64,000 bases of DNA from an uncultured Flavobacteriaceae bacterium (GCA_947493175.1 CANLQD010000004.1:248001-312000), one strand, 5' to 3'. Counted from the first letter of the stretch, positions 17,209 to 26,853 are shown. Program-made: numbers and translations. The notes: generated by a model from the letters alone, not told the origin.

Positions 17209-18225
17209 ATGACCAAAGAAGCTGTCATCTTGGTATTGAGTTGCTTGGGTTTGGTACAGGCGCTATTCCTCTGCTTTTACTTGTTAACACTACAAAAAGG
17301 AAACCGTTTGGCGAGCCGGTTTTTGGCATTGCTGTTATTGGGTTTAACGATTCGTATCGGAAAGTCCGTGTTGAACGTATATCTTGACCTTGGTCCGTGG
17401 CAACGCAATTTGGGCCTGTCCGGTATTTTGATAGCCGGTCCTTTCCTCTGGATGTATGGTAAGACACTGTTGGGTAAGAAAAAAGAGTTTGGCCAAAGTG
17501 ACTATTTTCACCTGCTTCCCTTTGTTCTGTTCGTATTGTTATGCACCGTGATACCAAATAGTTTTGGTTTTTGGTCCTACGCTTTTTACGTAGCGGTGTT
17601 CATTCATTTGGCAGTATACCTGATAGCTGCTTTTTTTTATTTAAAACGTCATCGTAAAATTTCCAATGCCGTGGTGTGGAACTGGTATCGCAACCTGGCC
17701 ATGGGAGTGGCCCTTATTTGGATGTTTTATATGGGGAATTTGATAGGGATTATTCCCTATTATATTGGTGGCGCGATTTTCTTTTCGCTCTTGATCTATG
17801 TCTTTTCCTTTTTACTGCTGAAACGCGCTTCCTTTACCATGGAAAAATATGCGAATTCGGCGATGGACAAGATGACTTCACAGCGGTACATTACCCGATT
17901 AAAAGAGGTATTCGAAACTGAAGAAACTTACCTTGATAGCCGTTTGAATCTAAAGCAAGCGGCCCAAAGATTGGATGTAGCCCCTAGGGAACTTTCTCAA
18001 GCCATCAATGAAAATGAACAACAGAATTTTTCCGAGTTTGTCAATGGTTATCGTGTTCAAAAAGCAAAGGAACTGCTGATCGACGCTGTTTATGCCCAAG
18101 AAAAAATCGCAACGATCGCCTATGATTGTGGGTTTGGAAATGTTACTTCTTTTAATCTAGCTTTCAAAACAGCTACCGGTCTCACTCCCTCCCAATATAG
18201 GAACCAGTTTGCAACGGTCTCATAA
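17209..18225 (+). CDS. AraC family regulator with N-terminal 7TM membrane domain
   Basis: A 338-residue protein from the ATG at 17209, chosen because it opens the first membrane helix (MTKEAVILVLSCLGLVQALF); longer in-frame starts add non-protein-like residues. Residues about 5-205 contain seven hydrophobic helices and the C-terminal 110 residues an AraC-type double HTH (RLNLKQAAQRLDVAPRELSQAIN and KIATIAYDCGFGNVTSFNLAFK). This is a membrane-bound one-component regulator type common in Bacteroidota; ligand unknown. It is divergent from the serine hydrolase, which it might control (inference). Confidence 0.87.
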   Translation: MTKEAVILVLSCLGLVQALFLCFYLLTLQKGNRLASRFLALLLLGLTIRIGKSVLNVYLDLGPWQRNLGLSGILIAGPFLWMYGKTLLGKKKEFGQSDYFHLLPFVLFVLLCTVIPNSFGFWSYAFYVAVFIHLAVYLIAAFFYLKRHRKISNAVVWNWYRNLAMGVALIWMFYMGNLIGIIPYYIGGAIFFSLLIYVFSFLLLKRASFTMEKYANSAMDKMTSQRYITRLKEVFETEETYLDSRLNLKQAAQRLDVAPRELSQAINENEQQNFSEFVNGYRVQKAKELLIDAVYAQEKIATIAYDCGFGNVTSFNLAFKTATGLTPSQYRNQFATVS

Positions 18226-18370
18226 AGGTAGCCATCTCTAACATGTATTCGGGTACAGTATCCTGGACGGGAAAGTAAATGCGATTACTCCCACTTTTCG
18301 TTTTAAAGATCATGATTATTAAAGCCCTTCTGGTTAAGGCAGGTGATTTTTGTAACCTAATTTGCGAGTT

Positions 18371-19594
18371 ATGAAACCGATGATTGTATTTTTCCTTTTG
18401 ATACTGGCCAGTTGTAAACCAACACCCGTACCTCTATCTGTAAGCAATGCCCAACAGCCGCACGACCCAGTCAAGGAAACCATCATCGACGGACTTTCCC
18501 GCCCATGGAGTATGGTATTTTTATCCGAAGATGAGGTATTGCTTTCCGAAAAGGATGGAGATTTGTTGCGTATCAACTTAAGAACGGGACAAAAGAAGGT
18601 CATCAGAGGATTTCCACAAGATCGTTTTGATACGCTACTGTTTCGAAAGGCATTCTCGAAACCCCGTACCTTTCCTGCTAGCTTGCCCGATAGTACAAAG
18701 GTTACTTATAATGCGGGTATTTTAGAGGTATTAACGGATCCCGATTTTCAAAATAATCAACAGGTATATATATCCTATGTGGCCAAAGGGGAAGGAGGGA
18801 CCACAACAAAAGTAATACGTGCCAAACTACAAAAGGATTCTCTTACACAGATACAACCGCTATTAGTAGCTACCCCCTTTTCTGAAGGCTTGTTCCATTA
18901 TGGAGGCGGAATGGCTTTTGGTCCCGAAGGCAAACTCTATATCACAGTCGGCGAGCGAATTTTTAACGAGCTCGACGAACCGGTATTACCGGTTGCCCAA
19001 GATGTGACCGATCGAAGGGGAAAGATTTATAGACTGAACCCCGACGGCGGTATCCCAGATGACAATCCCGATTTTGGTCCGGATGCCGTTCCCGGAGTCT
19101 TTGCAATAGGAATACGGGCAGCGCAAGGAATCACCTTGGAACCTGAAACCGATCAACTTTGGTTCAGTGAGCACGGTACGCGACAGGGCGATGAGATAAA
19201 CGTACTACAGGCAGGCGCGAATTATGGCTGGCCAGTGGTAACCACAGGAGGGTATCGCGGCATGGAATACGAACCTCCTACGATTGAGGGAGCTGAATTC
19301 ACCGATCCGATTTGGTATTGGCTACAGACGGTTGCCCCGACCGGACTCTGTTTTTATACCGGCAATGAATTTCCCCTTTGGAAGAACAATCTGATCGTGC
19401 CCGGACTCTCACGTGGAAGTCTGTGGCGTATTCGGTTAGAAGGGGAAACGGTGAAAAGTCTGGAGGAACTTTTTGTCGATGATAGAGAGCGGTCGCGAAA
19501 GGCAGTAATGGGCCCCAATGGAAAACTGTATATCCTTACCGAAGACCTTCAAAATCGAACAAACGGGAAAATCGTTCGTATTAAGCCGGAATAA
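18371..19594 (+). CDS. PQQ-dependent sugar dehydrogenase family lipoprotein (glucose/sorbosone dehydrogenase fold)
   Basis: A 407-residue protein from ATG 18371; an in-frame TTG 9 bases earlier is less likely. The N terminus is a lipoprotein signal with lipobox LASC and Cys15. The remainder is a six-bladed propeller of the GSDH type: RPWSMVFLSEDEVLLSEKDG, NAGILEVL and the GDEINVLQAGANYGWP signature are all present. Soluble glucose dehydrogenases of this fold use PQQ and oxidise aldoses in the periplasm; whether this one binds PQQ is not provable from the sequence, and no PQQ synthesis genes are in view. An NTF2-like gene follows 20 bases later. Confidence 0.87.
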   Translation: MKPMIVFFLLILASCKPTPVPLSVSNAQQPHDPVKETIIDGLSRPWSMVFLSEDEVLLSEKDGDLLRINLRTGQKKVIRGFPQDRFDTLLFRKAFSKPRTFPASLPDSTKVTYNAGILEVLTDPDFQNNQQVYISYVAKGEGGTTTKVIRAKLQKDSLTQIQPLLVATPFSEGLFHYGGGMAFGPEGKLYITVGERIFNELDEPVLPVAQDVTDRRGKIYRLNPDGGIPDDNPDFGPDAVPGVFAIGIRAAQGITLEPETDQLWFSEHGTRQGDEINVLQAGANYGWPVVTTGGYRGMEYEPPTIEGAEFTDPIWYWLQTVAPTGLCFYTGNEFPLWKNNLIVPGLSRGSLWRIRLEGETVKSLEELFVDDRERSRKAVMGPNGKLYILTEDLQNRTNGKIVRIKPE

Positions 19595-19614
19595 AAATCT
19601 AAAAATGACATATC

Positions 19615-20046
19615 ATGAAATTTCAATTTTTGACCATTCTTTTAATATTGACCTATAACTTCTTGAACGCCCAATCGGAAGAAGAAACGATTCGAACAGC
19701 ACTTCAGGAGTATATTGATGGTAGTTCGTATAACAATCCTGAAAAAATCGTAGCTCCATTTTATGAAGATGCCCGTATGTTCCTGTCCAAAAAAGATGCG
19801 CCTATTTATATACTCTCCCCAGCTGAATACGCAGCATTGTTCGAAAAACGGGAAAAGGGGGTGTTTAACGGTCGTGTTGGAACCATCTCGGATATTGACC
19901 AAGAGCACGACATCGCTACTGCAAAAGTGGAAATTTTGATTGCGAAGAAGAAGCTTCGGTTCATAGATCTGTTTCTACTAAAGAAGTTGGAAGGTGAATG
20001 GAAAATAATTAGCAAGGCGGCAACTTTGATGCCCGACACAGATTAG
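19615..20046 (+). CDS. exported NTF2-like (putative lumazine-binding type) protein
   Basis: A 143-residue protein with a signal peptide (about 1-20, ending LNAQ). The mature part begins EEETIRTALQEYIDGSS and has the alpha-plus-beta pattern of the nuclear transport factor 2 superfamily, close to the group labelled putative lumazine-binding in Pfam; the FIDLFLLKKLEGEWKIISK ending is typical. Such domains bind small ligands or act as enzymes, and no catalytic residues stand out. It begins 20 bases after the sugar dehydrogenase stop and is probably co-transcribed with it. Confidence 0.82.
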   Translation: MKFQFLTILLILTYNFLNAQSEEETIRTALQEYIDGSSYNNPEKIVAPFYEDARMFLSKKDAPIYILSPAEYAALFEKREKGVFNGRVGTISDIDQEHDIATAKVEILIAKKKLRFIDLFLLKKLEGEWKIISKAATLMPDTD

Positions 20047-20099
20047 GAAATTTTATACTTGGGAAGAAGTTAGATTTTTTAAAAAACGGGACCAGTAAC

Positions 20100-21488
20100 C
20101 TAGGAGCTTACACGGCTAAGAGTCATTCTAATTTCGCGTCTCAGGTAAAATCCAGTGACCAAGGTAGCAAGCACATCGGCAATGGGAAATGACATCCATA
20201 CGCCTAATTCCCCTAGAAAGTTTGGAAGGATTAAAATGAGTGGTATAAAAAAGAAACCTTGCCTTGTCAATGTCAACAAAAGGGCAGGAATTGCCTTGCC
20301 GATCGCCTGAAAATAAGCGGCTCCTATCAGTTGCAACGCAATGATCGGGGTAGCCGCAAAAACCAATCGCATGGCGGTCGGGGTGTGTTCCAAAACAAAG
20401 GTGTTAATGGCTAGTTCGCTTTCGGGCATACCTTCCTTACTACTCAAAAAGAGGGATGCGATTTCAGCGGGAAAAAGAAAAAGTCCGACAAACACCACGG
20501 TTGCCAGAATTGCGGCATATTTAATGGCCGTATTGATGCTTTCCCGCACTCTAGGGTATTTTTTGGCGCCGTAGTTGTATCCGGCAATCGGTAAAAATCC
20601 TTGAGTAACCCCAAATACAGGAAAGAGTGCGAACATCAACATACGACCGATGATAGCATAGACCGCTACCATGGCTTCGCCCCCAAGACCAAATAAGATG
20701 TTGTTCATTAAAAGGTACACCACACTTGTAGTCGCTTGTCGGGAGAGTGTTACGAAACCCAACGAACCAATTTCTTTGATAATAGGGAAGTCGAGTACAA
20801 AACAGTTGGGGGTCAATTTCAGTTCGGAATGTTTGGAACGAAAAAAATAGAGGATATAGCTAAAACAAAGCACATACCCGATTGTAGTTGCCCAGGCCGC
20901 ACCATGCATACCCCAGTCAAGAATATAAATGAAGATATAATCCATTAATAAATTCCCCACCGAAGGAATGATCATGGCGATCATAGCGAACTTGGGTTTC
21001 CCCTCGGCACGAATGACCGTGTTTCCCATCATACAAAGTGCTAAAAACGGAATGCCATAAAGCACGATAACATAGTAGATTTTAGCTGGGGCAAAGATGG
21101 CTCCCTTGCCACCAAATGCCGGTATGAGCGAATCAACGAAATAAAGCCCTAGGGCAACCATTGAAATGGTGACTAAAAGTGTCAGGGTGATTTGGTTGCC
21201 GAAGGTCTTGACCGCTTTCGCGTGGTTATCGGCCCCCAGTGCCCGGGAAATGATGCTAGATCCGCCGATACCGATGGCCATTCCCAATGCTCCAATGAAA
21301 AAAGAAACCGGCAACACCACATTGATGGCCGCTATGGCGATACTACCGATCCAATTTCCCACAAAAATGGAGTCGACCAAAATATTGAGGGACATCACTA
21401 GAATTCCGATAGAAGCAGGTACGGCCTGTTTCACTAAAAGTGGCCCGATGGGTTCCGAGCCGAGTTGTTCTGCGGTGACTTTGGCCAT
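20100..21488 (-). CDS. MATE family efflux transporter
   Basis: A 462-residue membrane protein with about twelve helices in two similar halves, as in MATE cation/drug antiporters. The N terminus (LGSEPIGPLLVKQAVPASIG) and the internal MLMFALFPVFGVTQGFLPIAGYNYGA stretch, shown here in two parts (MLMFALFPVFG and VTQGFLPIAGYNYGA), are typical of the group related to MepA. It would export organic cations or drugs using Na+ or H+; the substrate cannot be read. Its stop is close to the stop of the convergent NTF2-like gene, and its upstream region carries a piece of a palindromic repeat. Confidence 0.92.
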   Translation of the reverse strand: MAKVTAEQLGSEPIGPLLVKQAVPASIGILVMSLNILVDSIFVGNWIGSIAIAAINVVLPVSFFIGALGMAIGIGGSSIISRALGADNHAKAVKTFGNQITLTLLVTISMVALGLYFVDSLIPAFGGKGAIFAPAKIYYVIVLYGIPFLALCMMGNTVIRAEGKPKFAMIAMIIPSVGNLLMDYIFIYILDWGMHGAAWATTIGYVLCFSYILYFFRSKHSELKLTPNCFVLDFPIIKEIGSLGFVTLSRQATTSVVYLLMNNILFGLGGEAMVAVYAIIGRMLMFALFPVFGVTQGFLPIAGYNYGAKKYPRVRESINTAIKYAAILATVVFVGLFLFPAEIASLFLSSKEGMPESELAINTFVLEHTPTAMRLVFAATPIIALQLIGAAYFQAIGKAIPALLLTLTRQGFFFIPLILILPNFLGELGVWMSFPIADVLATLVTGFYLRREIRMTLSRVSS

Positions 21489-21497
21489 TGTTTTACA

Positions 21498-21542
21498 TCA
21501 TTGCGAGCTTAACGGCCACGGGCTAGTTAAGCGAAGTAATCC
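21498..21542. repeat. partial copy of a GTCATTGCGA-type palindromic intergenic repeat
   Basis: TCATTGCGAGC at 21498-21508, a GCTTAAC/GTTAAGC stem (21507-21513 with 21526-21532), then GCGAAGTAATCC. The ends match the widespread CATTGCGA...GAAGCAAT intergenic repeat and resemble the second element at 59218. It sits between the MATE start and the hemH end. Confidence 0.5.
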
Positions 21543-21633
21543 ATATGTATACGGGCGTAGTTGCAATAGTTTTGCGTGTCGCCCTTATGATTTTTTTGGT
21601 TGAACCTTTTATTTTTTTCCAGGTCGTAACGAA

Positions 21634-22665
21634 TTACACAGGCAATACCTCGTTTTGCTGCCATTCGTTCACCCATTTTGCCATGACCGCTACCCAGGCT
21701 TCATTGTCGTTTAAACAAGGAATGTGCTTATAATGTTCCCCTCCGGCCTCTTCGAATTGTTCCTTTCCTTCCATGGCAATTTCTTCCAAGGTTTCCAGGC
21801 AGTCGCTTACAAATGCGGCGGTGACCACCGCTAGTCTTTTTTTACCTTCTTTGGCCAAACGTTCAAATTCATAATCGGTATAGGGTTTGAGCCAAGGGTC
21901 ACCGGCCAAACGCGATTGAAACGAGGTGCTGACTTTTTCTTCGGGCAAACCAAGATAGGCCTTTACCAATTCGGTGGTCTCATAGACTTGATGGCGGTAA
22001 CACGTATGGTGGGCAACTGAATTCACCTTGCAACAGCTTCCGTCAATTTTGCAATGGTAGCTGGTAGGGTCGCTTTTGCGAATGTGCCGCTCCGGGATTC
22101 CATGATAGGAAAAAAGAATATGGTCGTATTCAAAGTCCTTTAATCCTTCTGCAATACTTTCCGAAAGTACTTTGATGTAGTCGGAACTTTTATAAAATGC
22201 GGGGAGGGTAGTGAGCTTCAGGCCCGGAAAATGTTTTTGTTGTACCTCCATTGCCTTTACGACCACTGTTTCATAGCTCGACATTGCATAATGCGGATAC
22301 AAGGGCACCAAAAGCACATCGTCGACACCCTGTTCTTTAAGTTCCTGCATGGCTTTTTGAATCGACATGGTTCCGTAACGCATGCCCAGGGCGACCGGCA
22401 TATCGGTGTGTTTGCGCAGTTTCTCGGAAAAACGTTCCGATAGTACGACCAAGGGGGAACCTTCTTTCCACCAGATTTTGGCATAGGCTTTTGCCGACTT
22501 TTTTGGGCGTGTCTGTAAAATAATGCCGCGCACCAGCAGGTTTCGTAAAAGCAATGGCACATCGATGACCCGTTCATCCATCAAAAACTCATCGAGGTAG
22601 GGTTTCACATCTTTTGCCGTTGGACTATCTGGTGAACCGAGATTTACAAGCAAAATTCCTTTCAT
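21634..22665 (-). CDS. hemH: ferrochelatase
   Basis: A 343-residue ferrochelatase, the last step of heme synthesis (Fe2+ insertion into protoporphyrin IX). The N-terminal GILLVNLGSPDSP, the active-site His188 in SYHGIPERHI, the CYRHQVYET stretch and the VSDCLETLEEI glutamate region are all intact. The length is standard and there are no membrane helices. It stands 18 kb from hemA-hemCD-hemE in this window, although in many relatives these genes are closer. Its promoter box is the same eight bases as that of hemA, suggesting shared basal expression (inference). Confidence 0.96.
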   Translation of the reverse strand: MKGILLVNLGSPDSPTAKDVKPYLDEFLMDERVIDVPLLLRNLLVRGIILQTRPKKSAKAYAKIWWKEGSPLVVLSERFSEKLRKHTDMPVALGMRYGTMSIQKAMQELKEQGVDDVLLVPLYPHYAMSSYETVVVKAMEVQQKHFPGLKLTTLPAFYKSSDYIKVLSESIAEGLKDFEYDHILFSYHGIPERHIRKSDPTSYHCKIDGSCCKVNSVAHHTCYRHQVYETTELVKAYLGLPEEKVSTSFQSRLAGDPWLKPYTDYEFERLAKEGKKRLAVVTAAFVSDCLETLEEIAMEGKEQFEEAGGEHYKHIPCLNDNEAWVAVMAKWVNEWQQNEVLPV

Positions 22666-22687
22666 TTGTTCAGCAATTTTTCAGGTG

Positions 22688-22695
22688 CAAAAATA
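22688..22695 (-). promoter_or_regulatory. -7 promoter box of hemH
   Basis: The minus strand reads TATTTTTG followed by C, a perfect TAnnTTTG box 23 bases upstream of the hemH start. The same TATTTTTGC sequence precedes hemA at nearly the same distance. No clear -33 TTG. Confidence 0.45.
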
Positions 22696-23166
22696 AGGGT
22701 TGATGGTCGTTTGTCGCATACTTTGTACAATTACTTTTCAATGAAGGTATAGTTTGCATCAATGTTTAACCATTATGGTTCGAGCGCATTCTTGTAGGCT
22801 TCATTAATTACAATCGTTGCTTGAAACCCGGCCTGCGGTAGGTAGATATGTATTTTAAAGCAAAACTTCGTCCGATTGGTCGGGGCTGCAAATTTAAACA
22901 AGTATGCAGTGGTACTTCGCAGTCGGCGGTTATGACTAGGGGATGAAATTATTTACTGCCGCCCCGGACCGTTTGGTCTTGGGGAAATCCTCTTACTTAT
23001 TTATAGAGATAAAGAACGCGGTAGGGGAATAATTAGTGGGCCCCGAACAAATAGGAGTATACCGAAAACGTTATACATCTCTGCTTGTTCACAAAAAATA
23101 ACGTTTCCGAAAAAATATGGCGGATAATATTTCGTTATACCAAAAACCCACATGCCTTTTTAACGG

Positions 23167-23193
23167 AAAATAGGGAGTTCCAGCCCCTATTTT
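23167..23193 (+). terminator. intrinsic terminator-like hairpin upstream of the TraB/GumN gene
   Basis: AAAATAGGG (23167-23175) pairs perfectly with CCCTATTTT (23185-23193) over a 9-base loop and is followed by GTTTCTTTCTTT. There is no plus-strand gene just upstream for it to terminate, because hemH runs the other way. It therefore either ends an unannotated RNA or acts as an attenuator in the leader of the downstream gene. Confidence 0.55.
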
Positions 23194-23224
23194 GTTTCTT
23201 TCTTTGCAAAAGACCTTTTAAGGT

Positions 23225-26200
23225 ATGCGGAACCGAACCAGATCCATGCGAAAATTAATCCCCCTTCTTCTATTTATGTTGGGCAGTGGCGTCAGTGCAC
23301 AAGAAGCCAACAGCCTACTATGGGAGATTTCCGGAAACGGACTCGAACAGTCTTCCTACCTCTACGGAACCATGCACGTTAGCAGGCGTATTGCCTTTCG
23401 ATTAGACGATGTTTTTTATGAAGCATTGGATCAAAGTGAGGTCATTGCCCTGGAATCCGATCCTGGAACATGGTTAGAAAACGATGATTTAATGGGCCTT
23501 CGGGGGTATGGTATGCAAAACGGTTTTTACGCCAAAGGTTTTTACATGCGGCCCTTTACCATAGAAAACCCCAGAAAAGAGGAAATGGCGGCTTATTTGG
23601 CCTTCGATGATAGTCGGGTGAACGGTATTCTTTACCGAAGTAACAATTATTCCCAAGATTTTGAAGAAGAGACCTATTTGGATATGTTTATTTACCAATC
23701 GGGGAAAAAATTCGGAAAACCGGTATTGGCGTTGGAGGATCTGGAAGAGTCTGCCACTTTGGTCGGTCGTGCCAGTATGAATCCCATGAAGCAAAAACCC
23801 GATGAATGGTTACAGAAAAAGATGCAACAGCAAGATTTCATGACGCTTTTGCAGGATGCATACCGAGCTCGTAACATTAATCTTCTCGACTCGATCGACA
23901 AGGGCATGTATACCGAACACTATTTGGAAAATATGCTTTTTAAGCGCAACAGGAACATGGCGAAACGGCTAGATTCCGTGGTGCAAACCGCAAAAACGTT
24001 CACTGGTATCGGTGCGGCCCATTTACCGGGAGAGCAAGGGGTCATCGCTTTGCTCAAGGAAATGGGGTATACTGTAAAGCCACTCGTTTCTAAATCGACC
24101 AGCAGGGGAAAACGTATCAAGGAAAAGTTGGAAAAGACAATTCGGGAAAACGACTACACCACACAAACGGTCGATGATGCATTTTTTAGTATCTCACTTC
24201 ACAATAAGCTATATCCCGCTTCAGAGAAACCGAGTACTTCTTATATCTCGCCCGATTTGGCGAACGGTAGTTACGTAATGGTCAATCGCATACCGACTTT
24301 TAGCTACTTAAAACAGGATGCTGTGTTTGATCTGGACGATTTGGACCAGATGCTCTTTGAGAACATCCCAGGAACCATTTTGGAAAAAAGTCGGATCAAG
24401 AGAAATGGTTTCTCAGGGTTAGACATCAAAAATCGATTAAAAAACGGAGATCACCAACGGTATCACGTTTATGTAACGCCTCTTGAAATCGTTATTTTTA
24501 AGATGGGTGGCGATGCTGATTATGTACGGCAGCATTCCGATACTATTTTTAACAGCATTGAGTTTAAGTCCAGTGCTAAAAAATTGGTGAAGCTGGCTCC
24601 TGAATTTGATGATTTCGAAGTTCAGATGCCCGGGTTGTATAGCTTTCCGAACCGCACCAGAGCAGGAGACCGTATGGTACAGGGTTACGATTCCATTTCC
24701 GATAGTTACTATTTTCTTCAAAAAGCGACTTTGAACGACTTTAACTTCATCGAACAGGATACTTTTGAACTAAAACAGATTCAGAAACGTTTTTATCAGG
24801 ACCTAAAGCTATCCCCAGCGTATAATGAATTTGAGGGAAATTCACTCACATCAAAAGCGGTTATTGATTCCCTTGCTGGGAAGCAACTGCATTTAAAAAC
24901 AGCTTTCAAGGGGGGTGATTATTATTTGCTGGGAACCGTAACTGCCGAAGAATCCTTGGCGATATCCTTTTTCGATTCCTTCGAAATAAAACAATCGGTC
25001 TATACCAAGGAGTTCAAGCAGGTAATCGATACCGCCATGTTCTTTCGAACGGTAAGCTCGGTGAAGCCGCCTAAATTCGTTGAAAACAGTTCAATGTACC
25101 TCAAAGGGCGCAATAGGCCTAAACCTCATGATGCCTTTAATAAGAAAACAATCTATCAAAATAATAACAATGAGGCGATTTCCGTGGTACTGAACAAATC
25201 GCATGATTTTATGATGTTTCCCGACATTGATTCCGTTTGGGCCTTGCGCAAGAAATTTTATGCAGATAAGCGCTTCAATATTTTAAAGGAAAAAACTAGA
25301 AAGGATTCGGATGGGCGGTATGAGTTGGAACTGACCCTTACCGATACGGCCAGTACGAGAGGTATATTGATAAAGAATGTATTGAAAAACGGATTGTTGT
25401 ACGAGATAAAGACACAGGTCGATACAGTGCATCGTCCCAGTCGTTTCGTAAGTGAATTTTATAACAATTTTACCTTGCTCGATACGGTTATAGGATCAGA
25501 CATATTGCATGACAAGACCCCGGATTTTTTCAAGGCGCTTCGAAAAAATGATAGTATTGTGCTGAACGGGCACGCATTTATCAACTTCAGCGAAAAACAT
25601 GTTGATTCTTTAAAGTACTTTATTGCTGAGTTTGATTATCCGGATGATAAAAAACACATTCAGGCCTATTTGATCGAACAATTAGGAAAATTAAAACATC
25701 CTGATGTGGTGCCGTTTTTGAAATCGTTCTACAACCGCTCTTATGATAATTCCGATGCGCAGACCAAAATACTGCAATCGGTCAGCTGTAAATCGGACGA
25801 CGAATCTACCACCCTGTTATTGGAATTGCTTTCAAAAGACCTCCCACTGGTATCAAATACCTTTGAGATTCAGCGAATATTTATGCCTTATAGGGACAGC
25901 TTGCCCTTGGCACGCCAATTGTACCCCGAATTGCTCGATTACAGCACCATTCAAGAATACAAATCGCCCATATTTTCAATACTGGCTCGATTGCAGACAA
26001 AGGGGCTGGTCAAACCCAAGAGCTATAAAAGGTACCGAAAGCAAATTTTGAACGATGCCAAGATTCAGCTCAAAAGAGAGTTGGGCAACACCATAGAGCC
26101 TAATGAGCATTCTTTCTTCCCTAATCTACATACTTCGGGAAGTGCTGTTTTAGAAGATTATGCCGTTTTACTATACCCGTTCAGGGAAGAAAAAGATGTG

Positions 26201-26767
26201 AAGTTGTTCTTTGACCGATTGTTACAGGTAAAAGACAGAAAAATACGTACTACCCATGCCATGTTAATGGCTCGTGAAGGGGTAACCTTACCAGAGGGAA
26301 TGTTGCAATCACTCGCTTCGGACATCAATAGCAGGGCAATGCTTTTTGGAAAATTGAAGCGCATTGGCAAGACCGAAATGTTTCCGGCCGCGTATCTTGA
26401 TCAGCGTTACTTGGCTGAATCCCTACTATTCGAAATGGGTAATTTTGATGCCAAGAAAGACTCCCTCCAGTTTGTGGAAAAGAGAAGTATCCAGTATAAT
26501 GGGAAGGTGCTGAACGGCTATTACTTCAAGAGTCGAAATAATGAACAATACGATGGCAACTTCAATATGAACCTTATTGTTTTTGAACCTTCGAAAGAAC
26601 CTACCATTAAGGCTGTTTACAAAAAGCAGGGGCTGCGGATCGAGGACACCGATACCGATGAAGATGCAATGCGGTACATTACCGAGGAGTTCGCGCTACA
26701 AGACCGGCAACGTGCAGAAGTATACCGCCCGAACGGTTATGGGGGCTATGGCTACTATGGGTTTTAA
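23225..26767 (+). CDS. TraB/GumN domain protein with very long C-terminal extension
   Basis: A 1180-residue exported protein; the signal peptide ends near SGVSAQ, and the start could also be the Met at residue 8 (23246). Residues about 28-290 are a TraB/GumN domain: LLWEISGNGLEQSSYLYGTM at the start, the His of TMHVS, and GIGAAHLPGEQG with GYTVKPL at the end. The TraB/Tiki fold is linked to metal-dependent peptidase activity in animal Tiki proteins. The remaining 890 residues are unfamiliar; about 815-910 (HIQAYLIEQLGKLKHPDVVP and following) looks like HEAT-type helical repeats, and the end is Gly/Tyr-rich (GYGGYGYYGF). Function unknown. Confidence 0.85.
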   Translation: MRNRTRSMRKLIPLLLFMLGSGVSAQEANSLLWEISGNGLEQSSYLYGTMHVSRRIAFRLDDVFYEALDQSEVIALESDPGTWLENDDLMGLRGYGMQNGFYAKGFYMRPFTIENPRKEEMAAYLAFDDSRVNGILYRSNNYSQDFEEETYLDMFIYQSGKKFGKPVLALEDLEESATLVGRASMNPMKQKPDEWLQKKMQQQDFMTLLQDAYRARNINLLDSIDKGMYTEHYLENMLFKRNRNMAKRLDSVVQTAKTFTGIGAAHLPGEQGVIALLKEMGYTVKPLVSKSTSRGKRIKEKLEKTIRENDYTTQTVDDAFFSISLHNKLYPASEKPSTSYISPDLANGSYVMVNRIPTFSYLKQDAVFDLDDLDQMLFENIPGTILEKSRIKRNGFSGLDIKNRLKNGDHQRYHVYVTPLEIVIFKMGGDADYVRQHSDTIFNSIEFKSSAKKLVKLAPEFDDFEVQMPGLYSFPNRTRAGDRMVQGYDSISDSYYFLQKATLNDFNFIEQDTFELKQIQKRFYQDLKLSPAYNEFEGNSLTSKAVIDSLAGKQLHLKTAFKGGDYYLLGTVTAEESLAISFFDSFEIKQSVYTKEFKQVIDTAMFFRTVSSVKPPKFVENSSMYLKGRNRPKPHDAFNKKTIYQNNNNEAISVVLNKSHDFMMFPDIDSVWALRKKFYADKRFNILKEKTRKDSDGRYELELTLTDTASTRGILIKNVLKNGLLYEIKTQVDTVHRPSRFVSEFYNNFTLLDTVIGSDILHDKTPDFFKALRKNDSIVLNGHAFINFSEKHVDSLKYFIAEFDYPDDKKHIQAYLIEQLGKLKHPDVVPFLKSFYNRSYDNSDAQTKILQSVSCKSDDESTTLLLELLSKDLPLVSNTFEIQRIFMPYRDSLPLARQLYPELLDYSTIQEYKSPIFSILARLQTKGLVKPKSYKRYRKQILNDAKIQLKRELGNTIEPNEHSFFPNLHTSGSAVLEDYAVLLYPFREEKDVKLFFDRLLQVKDRKIRTTHAMLMAREGVTLPEGMLQSLASDINSRAMLFGKLKRIGKTEMFPAAYLDQRYLAESLLFEMGNFDAKKDSLQFVEKRSIQYNGKVLNGYYFKSRNNEQYDGNFNMNLIVFEPSKEPTIKAVYKKQGLRIEDTDTDEDAMRYITEEFALQDRQRAEVYRPNGYGGYGYYGF

Positions 26768-26820
26768 GAATGTGTATGTAAAGTGTATTTCTTTTTTAGT
26801 AATACACAAGATCAGATTAT

Positions 26821-26853
26821 AGACCCCAAAGGTTTCCAAAACCTTTGGGGTCT
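26821..26853. terminator. strong symmetrical hairpin terminator
   Basis: AGACCCCAAAGGTTT pairs perfectly with AAACCTTTGGGGTCT over a 3-base loop, a 15-base-pair stem. It lies 54 bases after the TraB/GumN stop. The downstream tract (CATCTTATAT) is only moderately T-rich, but stem strength and position make a terminator the best reading. Confidence 0.75.

Larger units (their letters stand above)
22666..23224. other. long structured intergenic region upstream of the TraB/GumN gene
   Basis: 559 bases with no protein-like frame. The plus strand carries several potential hairpins: CGGCGGT (about 22924) with ACTGCCG (22956), GGACC with GGTCT near 22977, and a 12-base stem with one mismatch (23063-23074 with 23098-23109). 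The region ends in a terminator-like hairpin at 23167-23193, just before the gene. This would suit a long 5' leader or a small RNA gene. I could not match it to tmRNA, RNase P, SRP RNA or a known riboswitch by eye. Confidence 0.45.

Noticed and set aside
22666..23224. tmRNA, RNase P RNA or SRP RNA in the long gap
   Set aside because: None of the conserved core sequences (for example GAGGAAAGTCC of RNase P or the GGAAGC loop of SRP RNA) is present.
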